This document shows positions 12,082 through 21,439 of a stretch of 64,000 nt of DNA, piece by piece (positions within the stretch are counted from its first letter, which is position 1; every line of letters starts with the position of its first letter). A program made the position numbers and the translations under genes. The notes beneath the pieces were generated by a model. That model was not told the origin of the DNA, did not search any database, and saw only the letters and a program-made list of their open reading frames with translations. The stretch lies in NCBI GenBank assembly GCA_022315425.1, contig JAIUPT010000030.1:186001-250000 (forward strand), in the 5' to 3' direction. This DNA comes from Pseudevernia furfuracea. Taxonomy: Eukaryota; Ascomycota; Lecanoromycetes; Lecanorales; Parmeliaceae.

Positions 12082-12510
12082 TTATCGCCCGCCGGCATAC
12101 TTACCCTTCACGACTACCAACTGCGCATGGTACTCTACAAAAAAACCGACCAAAGAGAAACACAAACTCACCAGCGATGCATCGAACCGACGACCTACCT
12201 TGGTAATGGGCAAATAGCTCAGAATATATCCTCGCCTAATACTGGCCTCGGTTACAAGGACAGCATGGGCAATTCCATCCCCTACGAAAATCCCGGTGAA
12301 GGCATTTGATACCACGGCCGCGGAAAGGGCGGGGTGAATGGCGCTTATTCTGTCAGTTCGTCTTGTCCAAAATGGTCTGTACGGATGAAGAACGTCCATG
12401 TGAGGAAATCGTACAGGTTTCGGAAGGCATACTTTGCAGGCATCTTGCATTCCAAGCCGGCAGATTCACAAGAGAGCGAGGACTCGGTTCCCAAGACATC
12501 CGCTCCCTGG
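12082..12510 (-). pseudogene. Possible broken membrane-protein gene
   Basis: Two minus-strand frames look protein-like but do not join. Upstream (about 12510-12350) one frame reads MPAKYAFRNLYDFLTWTFF. Downstream (to the stop at 12082) a second frame reads ISAIHPALSAAVVSNAFTGI, then a second hydrophobic stretch (SLVSLCFSLVGFFVEYH). The shift falls near 12345-12350. A GTACGA donor with an acceptor at 12346 would give a 65-nt intron joining MPAKYAFRNL to ISAIHP, but the branch-like motif is only a few bases from that acceptor. It could be a short two-helix protein with a weak intron, or a decayed gene. No family recognised. Confidence 0.35.
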
Positions 12511-12571
12511 ATCCTCGATCAATTCAGGTTCGCAAGTGCATTGCATCCAAGTCGCCTCCATAATCCTGGCC

Positions 12572-13595
12572 CTATGCGTTGAACTCTGGGTTTTGCTCTG
12601 GCTCTGGAGGCCGAGGGGATTGAGGCGACTCAAGTTCCCATTTAGGCTTCTGCCTTGGGAACAACCATCTACTGCCCGTCGTATGATGTTCTCTCACGAT
12701 CCACTCCCCCACTTCCTCCACCCTCATCCACAAAGGTTCCAAGTCCTCTCGTTTGGTCGCGCCATCGTTTCCAAGCAACTCATACCGCCTTCCCTTCGCT
12801 CCCGATGCAACACCAATCCTACCATTCGGAGCTAGCAATCGCGTATACTACCTCACGACCCACAAGCTTAGGTCATTTCGAGGCAGACCCGTGATAATAA
12901 TTTCTTTCAAGGCTCCGGCAGGTCGATTTGGGTCCTGGAATTTCCTCATGGTCTTCCAAATAGTAGACTGGAGAGTGTTCATTTCATCAAAAGTTAATAG
13001 TAGACTGAGAGTGTTCATCAAGAGTTCATCTTCATCCCAGCTCGCGTATAAGTAGCCTTCACAGACGTCTAGAAAATCGAGCTGTAGAGTTATAAGATTG
13101 GTAAAGCGGTCTACGATCCACAACGGGTCCTCGCACGTTTCGATAAAGCCTGTATAGGGGAGTCGCAGATTGATGTTCGTAGCCTGGCATTGAAAAGTCA
13201 AGTTCGAATCACAAAGAGCGCCAGGTGGATGTTCTATAGCTGGGGTACGAAGTGAAGAGTTTTCTTTGGCCCATCGTGGCATTCTTTCACGTCAATCTCC
13301 TAGGTGTGCGCGAAGGCTATCCAATTATGTGTGTACATGAATTTGTTATGGCCGTAGAGTAAAGGGAGACTTTCCTTATAAAACAGCTTGCAGGTGAGGA
13401 TCATGCGGGGGTTGATTTGATGTTGGCCTTTTTCTTCGCCTCTGACCAGATACATTTAGTCGAGTAGTGGGACGCCGGGATTGAGGATTGGAGTTAGGGA
13501 TACGAGAATGTGTTGGAGCATCAGAAGCTGGGGTTCCATGGGGAGGCGTTGAATGGAGAAGGTAGTTAGTTGGAGCTTTGGATTCCTGAATGAAT
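12572..13595 (-). pseudogene. Decayed DUF7730/F-box-like fungal protein gene
   Basis: Reading the minus strand piecewise gives a coherent but broken protein. From about 13595, one frame reads FSIQRLP then ILVSLTPILNPGVP, meets a stop, then reads MILTCKLFYKESLPLLYGHN. That last segment is the hallmark LLLTCKxxYxEALPLLY pattern of the large fungal family with an LPPE-type N-terminus. This frame stops again after WIAFAHT. A second frame (from about 13282) continues CDSNLTFQCQATNINLRLP to SLWVVR and hits TAG at 12850-12848. The same frame then reads YTRLLAPNGRIGVASG onward to a stop at 12572. At least three in-frame stops and one frame change argue for a pseudogene. Family naming is from memory of the motif. 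Confidence 0.6.
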
Positions 13596-13873
13596 GCTCC
13601 AATGTTGAGATTGTCCATGGCTACCAGTGGTTCTGTTGAGCATGAGATCTCAGGGTAGGAGAACTTAACCATCATCAAATGGTTGACTGTAGGAGAGATA
13701 AGAGAGATGTTTAGCGTTTTGCCCTGGTCAAAAAGTAAAGTTGTGCGAGATCATAAGATGTGTTTCGTTCGATTTAGGGGCCAAGAGCAACGCCGCTAGG
13801 CCAAAGCCGTCAACTTATCTCCGGGCGAAGGCTGGCGTCGTGCAGCTCCACTTTCACTCGTCCTACACTCGAC

Positions 13874-14437
13874 ATGGCTCCAATACCAGATGACTCCATC
13901 GATGGTACGCTCCGACCTTTAATTCTCCAGATGACTAGGCTAACAGCAGCCTACAGAACGCCTCAAAGACGTGATCCAGAACCTCTTCGAGATCCAATCT
14001 GCCGTGCATGGCTACCTGGGTCCCGAAACCCAGCAACAGCTAGTACGCAAGATGTATGTCGCCCCGTCCCCTTTCATTGACCTAGACCTTTCCACTAAGT
14101 TCCCGTTCCGAAAATCTACAGACACCAACTGACCACCTCTCTCTCGACCCTCACGACCTCATCTTCCGCCCTGCCTATAAGTCTCCCTCCAGAAATCATA
14201 GACTATATCGACCAAGGTCGCAACCCCGACATTTATACTAGAGAGCTTGTCGAGGCAGTGCAGAGGAGTAATCAGTATTTGAAGGGGAAGAGTGAGGCGT
14301 TTGCGGGCTTCAGGGATATACTGGCGGAGGAGATTGTTAAGGGGATTCCTGAGTGTAAGGCAGATGTTGAGAGAATATTGGAGGGGAATGGTGCGGTAGT
14401 AGGGGAGGTGATGAGACAAAATGGAGATGTTTTTTGA
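13874..14437 (+). CDS. med10: Mediator complex subunit 10 (Med10/Nut2)
   Basis: Subunit of the Mediator middle module, which links activators to RNA polymerase II in the nucleus. Exons 13874-13904, 13957-14053 and 14122-14437 give 147 aa, a normal Med10 length. The joined protein carries the family core: ERLKDVIQNLFEIQSAVHGY, then TQQQLVRKIHQLTTSLSTL, then PPEIIDYIDQGRNPDIYTRE. Both introns are GT-AG (52 and 68 nt) and each join falls inside a conserved segment, so the model is well constrained. Short exons had hidden this gene in a shadow frame. Confidence 0.95.
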
Positions 14438-14853
14438 AAACTTGCATCTGCTCGAAAGGAGACAGACATCGGTATTATCTACATCTTGGAAGGTCGAAGC
14501 CGAGATGTCAGATTAAAGCACTATCTTCTAATTGACGAGACCTTTTGGCTTTCATCATTCAAAGGTTTGGTTTTGAACTTTGAGCTTTGCAATATATCAA
14601 AATTCAAATGGGGTCAAGCAACGCATGCATGATCAAAGAGGGTCGGACCGACGTATTGCCTTGAGAATGGGATAGGGGATAATCTGAACTCTATGAACTC
14701 TACAAGAGCAGCTTTGGTACTTAAAGCAAAAGTGTTAAGGAAGAACATGAATTGGTTTACAAACGGGAAATCTTCCCGAGTTAGCAGCATTTCTCTACAA
14801 CAACAATAAGGTAAGGTACCGCAAACAAGCACATCTCCAACCCAACTACCAAC
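14438..14853. other. Intergenic region between med10 and the 14854 gene
   Basis: About 416 bases between two plus-strand genes. A minus-strand frame of 137 codons overlaps it but shows no family features. I see only a presumed 3' UTR and the promoter of the next gene. Confidence 0.6.
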
Positions 14854-16610
14854 ATGCCCACTTATAGAAGCATCACTATCTCCCTCGTCTCCCATTTCGA
14901 CATCTTGACCATTCCCGAATATGCGCCGCCGACAACACCCTCGGATCCCTTCTCCAGTGCACCAACGCTCGTCAGTCCCGATCACTCGCTGGTGTCTGTA
15001 TACATCCCGACATACCCATCCTCTCAATTCTGGCTCTCTTACAGTATCTCACCACCTCATCCGCCAAAGTTGCTCTACTATTTCAAGCTCTACCTCAACG
15101 GCAATCCGGTCGTGAGCTGGGGCTGTGGCGAGGACGATGACTACCGAGGGAAGACTATGTTCGGCCTCTTTAAGCCAAGCCGTAGCTCTGGCCTCGCTAA
15201 AGGGACCCCCCTACAGCGACGAGTACTCTGTTTTGGTCCGGACATTGCCGGTCTCGACAACCGTGCTCTGGACAACCTGAGCGATGTCATGGAGATCAAA
15301 GTATTTCGATCAAAGGGTAGGAAGAGGATTAAGCCAGATGTTCAAAAACTCGAGAGTGTCGGAAATTCCCCAAGCATCGACAGGAAGAAGTCTCAGCAGC
15401 AAGTAGTAGGTGGCATCAGGTAAGTGGCTCGGTCGTTTCCCACCGTGACCAGTCCACTGACATGGTTTTACAACGGAACAGTCTAGTCAATGCAGGTGCC
15501 CTCCTAGACAAACATCCTCAGCGTTACTACAAATATGCTCTACTCGATCCTCTCGACGCACCATTCGCCACTTTTCGTTACTACTATCGCAGCTGGGGTA
15601 AGCTGACTTCCTTACCCTTTCTCTTCACAAGCTGATACGTAGCAGACCAACTTGAAGCTCTGGGCGTCATCTCGCCGTATCCAAGCGAGTCTTCATCTGT
15701 CACCAGCATTGAGTCTTCGTCCGTCAGGTCGCAACAGAACCCAGCCACAACCGCAGGACGGCCACTGTCCGCACAGGTTAGCAGCAACACACTCGAATCT
15801 TCCGTGTCTGGGTCAGCTTCATCAGACAGTGCGGCTACGAATGGTGCTCTAGCCACAGCCGAAGAGTCCAACAACAGCAGTACCGCCGGAGTAGCGGCAG
15901 CCACCAAACCGAACAAAACCTCGGATGAAGACTTTCGACACAGCAAAAACGCTGGAGAAGCAACCGCAGCAAAAGCTATGGACGACGATGTCGAATCGCC
16001 GAGCACGACAAATTCTCCCGAGGAATCTCCTCTAAAGATCCCTTTCTTCCTCCACCGTCCACCAACCCCACCTCCCGCGTCCGCACCATCCAAGCTCGCA
16101 CAACTGCCCAACATCATCCCTCCCAGAACCAAAGATTTCAACACGCTCGCTTCGAAAGAATCGTTCGCCTCTCTGATCCGCAAACGCCTTCCCGACCCCG
16201 ACCCATCCGCCTTCCAGCTGACCGATCCCAGCCCGATCGAAGAGCCACCCGGTCCAATTCTACCGAGTCCGGATCGATCGGGCAACCTAGGGAAGAGAAG
16301 TGGCACCGGCAGCATGGGCGTGTTGATGAGTGTAGTCAATAGCGCGAAGAACAGACGGCGTCGAGAAGCCGCTGCCGTTGATGCTGCTAGCGAGGAAGAG
16401 CCGAGTGAAGGCGAGCGAACCGACGGAGAGGCGGGCGAGAGCGTGAGTGTTGGTTCGGGGAGCGAAGGGAGTGCGAAAGCGAGGGATAAGCCTGGTGGAA
16501 AAAAGGAGAAGAAGAGGGCGGAAGGGGAGGAGGGGAGGGAGGAGGACGGGAAGCAGCCGGAAGGGAGAACGAAGAGGGAGAGGAGACGAAATCTGTGGGA
16601 GGAGCTATGA
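14854..16610 (+). CDS. Uncharacterised fungal protein with Ser/Pro-rich C-terminal half
   Basis: Exons 14854-15419, 15482-15597 and 15646-16610 give 548 aa. Both introns are short GT-AG (62 and 48 nt) and preserve the frame. The N-terminal 230 residues look globular: an aromatic-rich first part (FWLSYSISPPHPPKLLYYFK) followed by a segment around YYKYALLDPLDAPFATFRYY and WDQLEALGVISP. That arrangement reminds me of the fungal DUF7918 type, but the match is weak. The C-terminal half is disordered, Ser/Thr/Pro-rich and ends in a basic stretch (EGRTKRERRRNLWEEL) that could be a nuclear signal. Function unknown. Confidence 0.8.
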
Positions 16611-17017
16611 GGGGCGTTGGAATGTTGCTGGTGTACTTTTGATTTCGAGGGTTTGCCAAGGCTGTGTAATCACTAAGACTGCATCAAAAGGGGGCGAAAT
16701 AGAATGGTATATTTGCTCCAATAACAAAGCTATGATTCACTACCCATGTTACATAAAGATGGGCAAGCTACCGATCAAATGATGGATTTGCTTTCAATGA
16801 AGTCTTCTCATACTGCTCACTTTGTACAAAGTCTGCAACACACCGTCCAAACAACGCATTTGACTTTTTAAATCCTACTTATGTCCCCATCCCCCATCTT
16901 GTCAGTCTTGCGATAACTTTTATTCAAATTTCCGACTGATGCAAAACATTTTGTATCCAGCATCACACATCATCCGATCTCTCAACTTTGCCTCGTACAC
17001 TCATATCCAAATAACAC
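16611..17017. other. Convergent intergenic region
   Basis: About 400 bases between the stop codons of two convergent genes. It probably holds both 3' UTRs. Nothing else was recognised. Confidence 0.6.
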
Positions 17018-19829
17018 TTACAACTCTCCAGCCCCCAAGCCCAAAACGACACTTTTATCGCGTGGGTCCGCGCCCTTGAGCTTACTCTCATCCTCCAAAA
17101 AAGCCAACCCTTCCATCGCTTTTCCCCCACAAGCCTTCCCCAGCGTCAAAAAAGCAAAATGGCCCCCAATGACCGGACGCGCCATGAAGTGCGCACCTGG
17201 AAAGCCACCATCGCCCTCCGTTTCATGGAGGTCTGTAAAGGGGCGATCAGTGCTGGTTTCATTAAGCCACTTAGCAACACTTTCTAGAATCTCGGAACGG
17301 ACAGACTTTGAGGTGACGGCTGCCGCGAAGAATTCCCAGTCGGTTTTCGTGTAGAGATGACGGCTGTCGAGGGGCAGGCCGTAGCGTTGGCGAACGGCGT
17401 GGTACCAGTCTGATTGGATTTTGTAGACGTGGTGAGGGACGAAGCCGGTGCTTTCTGAGTTGTGGGAGTGGTGGCCAGGTTCTAAGGGCTCTTGGTGATC
17501 ATGATGCTCAGCGGTGCTTACTGATGAAGAGAGCGATGTTCCCTCGAGGTGGAAGCAAAGTAAAGCATCGGCGAAGAGATTATAGAGGGTCGTCCAGGAA
17601 CCGTACCAGTCGTAGGCGAGTTTGGCGTGGCTGCCGTCGCGGGAGATGCCAAATTCTTCCCACTTGGAGACGTAGGTTTCTGAGATGTTCTGGCGGTTTC
17701 GTTAGTGAGGGTCGCCTAGAAGAAACATGGTTGTACAAACCTTGAAATTCTTTGCGTCCTCCTTGTTGTCGATTACCTTGGCAATGCCCTCCATAGCTTT
17801 GATGCCAATGATACCTTTGAGAGCTAGATTAGTCTGGAGCTGCAGAGGTCCGGCAAAGTCATCAGTAGAGACTATGAGTTATTAACGATAAGTCCTCTGC
17901 CAGCAACAAGGCTGACTTACGCTGATGATCTGGTTCCAAAGAGAACTCGACAAGGTAGCCGGTCCATTGCTTCCAAAGCCTATAACTTCGGGTGACCCAC
18001 TTCTGCGCCTGCTTAATTCCTTTCGTAGAACCGCCCCATGAGTCGTCGAGTCCAAAGACACCCTCGCGCTCCTCTAAATCATTCAACGAGAAAGCGCTTG
18101 TTGCGGGGTTAGCATCAAAGCTGTGACTTCCGAGGCTCGCCCAGTGCGAGCCAGCAGCAACATCCCTATCATAGTAGAGACTGTTGACGATTGCTAACCC
18201 CATGATCAGAATGTTTCCACATTCTTCCACTGGCATATACTCATCCCTCCCGTCGGGATGCCCGGTCATATTCGGGAAGTGGGTCCCAAGATCGTGCAGA
18301 GCGTACTTATTGGGGTATTGGCCGCTAAGAGTGTGCTCGATGATAGGCTCAAGCAAGTAGGCCAACCAACGCGGGTTGGTGTATAAGAAGAAAGGGAAAG
18401 CTGGAAATATGACGTCTATTGTTTGACTATTGCCGTTGGATGAAATCTCTTTGAGGAACAAGATGGGGTTATCAGGAGTTCCTGCGAAGCTTGTTGCACC
18501 CATCACCTGCCGAGCACTCAGAGCGACAATATCAACGTAATCTTCTGCTCCAGATTCGTAGGCATCTTTAGCAAGCTGTGTGGAGTAGTTGCGGGCAAGC
18601 TCAGCAGCATTGTGATAATCCAAATAGTGGAACGTAAGTAAAGACTCGACCGAAGAAAACCAAGAAAGCCAGAGTGGTCTCATAAAGGTCAGACCACGCT
18701 CGGAAGCAAACTGGACAACAGGGTCCTGAATGTGTGCAATAGTGAACATGACTTTGTCACTGCTAGGAGTGGTGGAGGCGGACGAAGAGTTCAGGCTAAA
18801 GGACTTGGCGAACGCAAAGACGGGCTCTTCTTCCATGATGCCCCGGAAGTCTTCGTCAATAGCATTTTGAAGGGTACCAGTTCGCGCAAATCGCGGACGT
18901 AAGAGTCCTGAGGTCCCAGACTCATGACGGACATCCTGAAAACGTCAGTCTAAGGAAAGATAGCAAAGGGCTCTAGAAGGACCTACCGACGGAGCAGAGA
19001 AATGCAAGGTACCCCATTCGGCTTGATCTCGGATTTCTGAAAACAACAATTCTGTCTCTCGTCTGATCTTCCACGTTTTCAAAGATTTATCGCCCCCGAG
19101 TTGCTGCTGATCAAGGTCCCAGGTAATTCGGCTTCCTCTGTCTCCGCTCGCCCATTGACCATTAATGTCTACGTAGATGTCGACGTTGAATCCACCGGAG
19201 ACATGTACTGTCATGTAAGAGGCCGGAATCGACTGGCGGAGGGTGGAAGTTGGGGTGATGGGCGAAAGAAAGGAGATGATGACCTCTAGAGGCTTGGTTG
19301 ATTTGTGAGACCGAGGAGCGGGGATCTGATATGTCAGGTTGGTCGTCGAGGCATCGAAGTTGGCGCCGAGAAAGTCACAGAAGGAAACGTTGTATCTAGA
19401 ATAGAAATATAAGCAACTCTGTTCGTGCCTCCACGGCGTTGAATCGTCTCACCCATTGTCCTTTCGAAGAAGTAGGGAATCGTGGGGTCTTCCCAAGAGA
19501 GGGTATACGTTCCCACTGTCAGGAATAGCAGCAAGCACTCCGAACCCCATCTATGTAGACACAGACGTCAGCTTCATAGGTCAAGGCGCTCCAGCAGTCT
19601 GTGGAAGACGCAAAGTAGTTAGCTCGGCTAGGTTAATGTTATGTACCTCTTCTCCAGTCCAGAACATGGGCCATTTATTCCATGGTGTTTCCCTCGCATC
19701 GCCCAACCACGTACTCAAGTAGGGGTTCCTGACAGTCAAAGGCACCACTGGTGGAGTGAGTTTCGACGCTCCCACAGGGAGACTCAGCAGCGCCGAGCCA
19801 GCGGCGATTATGGTGAGGAGCCAATGCAT
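17018..19829 (-). pseudogene. gtaA: GtaA-type extracellular glutaminase, with an apparent frameshift
   Basis: Secreted glutaminase that deamidates L-glutamine (DUF4964/DUF5127/DUF4965/DUF1793 family). Exons (minus): 19829-19647, 19550-19453, 19396-18987, 18935-17921, 17871-17741 and 17689-17018. A signal peptide (MHWLLTIIAAGSALLSLPVG) is followed by the family start LTVRNPYLSTWLGDARETPW, then GFGVLAAIPDSGNVYPLLGR, DLGTHFPNMTGHPDGRDEYM, and a C-terminus with GHFAFLTLGKACGGKAMEG. Five GT-AG introns fit. In exon 3, however, YNVSF is followed after one codon by a stop, while FLGANFDASTTNLTY continues in another frame. The total is one base too long for about 835 aa. This may be a true frameshift, a sequence error, or a 33-nt intron (19452-19420) that avoids it. 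Near the C-terminus there is an unusual His-rich insert. Confidence 0.85.
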
Positions 19830-20705
19830 TGAGTATCATGCGGTAAGACAGCTGAGCGAAGACGTTAAGTACAAAGATTGTAGATTATAGCGCAGGATGG
19901 GTAGAGACTTGTTAAAGATGCTGTTGCTGTTCTGGATCAGCGCTGCAAAATGCGGGGAAGTACTCGTACTTATGTCCGACGGGTATTAATCGTGCATAAT
20001 TTATGCAAGAGCGGTAGACTTGCCGAACCTTCTCCGGCGCTTCTCCGGCTAACGACATGCCATTCTGAAGTCCTGGATCTTTTTGATATACCCAAAATAG
20101 CTAAAGAGAGGGCACTCGATGAGTTCTCAAGAGAGATATCGAGTAAGCTGTCAGACCCATAGCAAATATGTTCGCGGACATGGCCTGTTCTCTGCACAAC
20201 TAGAGGATTTGACCTAAATAATTTGGTAGGTTTCGTACCAGGACGAGCCCAGTGAAGTATGAAACACAACCTCAATCACTACTGTGTGTCAGTATCCCAG
20301 GGATTCAGACCGTTGCAAATGGCTTTGATACAACATCTTGCCTGGTCTCGCCGTGAGAGTGGCCCACCACATCAGTATAATGGAGAGAGACGTGTAACGT
20401 AAAGCGAAGAGTTCTCGTGCCATTTCCCCCTAATACATTGCAATGTCTTTGGCATGATCACCATCGAGGCTGTAGTCTCACGAATTGACCTCGTACGTGA
20501 CGCCTCTAATGCTGTTTTGCGTGTTTGAATGGTTTCGATGATGCCCGTACTTTGCCAAACGCACCTTCATGCCTGATATTGGTATAAGAAATACGGTTAG
20601 GGGAAAAGGATTTCATTGGCATCGTACAGTGCCCTGTTGGTGGCCCAAGGTCCGCCTCGAAGGCTATTACCCAACAAGAGCACAAAGCACAAGCGTAGAA
20701 CACTC
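19830..20705. other. Intergenic region upstream of gtaA
   Basis: About 880 bases between the gtaA start and the 3' end of the next minus-strand gene. It should contain the gtaA promoter. Only short unconvincing frames are present, and no RNA gene or repeat stands out. Confidence 0.6.
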
Positions 20706-21439
20706 TCACCCCTCTTCCTCTGCGTCTTCCTCTTCCTCTCTATCACCAACCACAGACCCCACGGGAGACATCATAGCTGGGGACTCGAACCCCTCAAACC
20801 CCTCCTCTAAACGAACACCGCCCTCTTCCTCTTCCATCTCTTCCTTCATCTCCTCGTCCTCGCCCAATCCCAATGCCCCAACATCGTCCCCGAACCTCTC
20901 AACATTGACGCCCTGACCGGCCGTAGCCCCTAGCTTCTTGGCGTTTTTGCCCTTCTTCCCCTTCATGCCTTTCTTTCTCTTACCCCTGATCTCGGGCTGC
21001 ACCCACCAGTCCGCCACACGATCCGGGTTGCCTTGCTGTGCGGCAGCCACAGCGCGCTCATCCCTTAGCAAAGCCAAGGCAGATTCGACATCGTCGGTGA
21101 GCGCCAGATCGTCAGAAATGCTAAGATCCTTTTTCCAGTGCTGCATGAGCGGCCAGCGCACATAGTCAGGGATGTCATCGTCGCCTTCAGTGTGTATCTT
21201 GGCTGTGAGCCAGCGGCGGTTCTGCCGTATTTGGTATTCATGGTGTTGGAGACGCCGATCACGAATGTAACTCTCTAGGAAACGCGCAACACCAGTGAAT
21301 TGTTGCCCTAGAATTGTAGGCATTTCGAGGGTAGTTTACCTTGGTCTGCTACCTTCTCGTGCCTACGCTTAGTGGACCTCTCACGCCTAGCAAGGCGCGA
21401 ACCCTTAGTAATCTTGCCATTGATGCGATATAGGGGCAT
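20706..21439 (-). CDS. Uncharacterised basic/acidic fungal protein
   Basis: Two exons, 21439-21340 and 21274-20706, joined by a 65-nt GT-AG intron, give 222 aa. The first exon starts MPLYRINGKITKGSRLARRE, and the join continues ADQESYIRDRRLQHHEYQIR without a break, so the model is sound. The N-terminal 90 residues are strongly basic and likely helical. A middle part includes DYVRWPLMQHWKKDLSISDD. Next come a lysine/glycine block (KRKKGMKGKKGKNAKK) and a very acidic tail ending EEEEDAEEEG. Such charge layering is typical of nucleolar or RNA-associated proteins, but that is inference. I recognise no named family. Confidence 0.8.

Larger units (their letters stand above)
11968..13873. other. Gene-remnant region between the kinase and med10
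   Basis: No intact gene is supported in this 1.9 kb. It holds two apparent minus-strand remnants, annotated separately (12082-12510 and 12572-13595), flanked by the kinase 3' UTR and the med10 promoter. The last 190 bases or so before med10 are non-coding. Confidence 0.6.

Noticed and set aside
17460..17540. GTAAGC in the gtaA last exon as a possible extra intron
   Set aside because: Removing sequence from it to the nearest acceptors breaks the frame, while reading through gives an open, His-rich insert between conserved segments.
20778..20793. tRNA T-loop-like motif GGGTTCGAGTCCCC on the minus strand
   Set aside because: It falls inside the coding exon of the 20706-21439 gene (residues around GFEGFESPA), and no acceptor or anticodon arms surround it.
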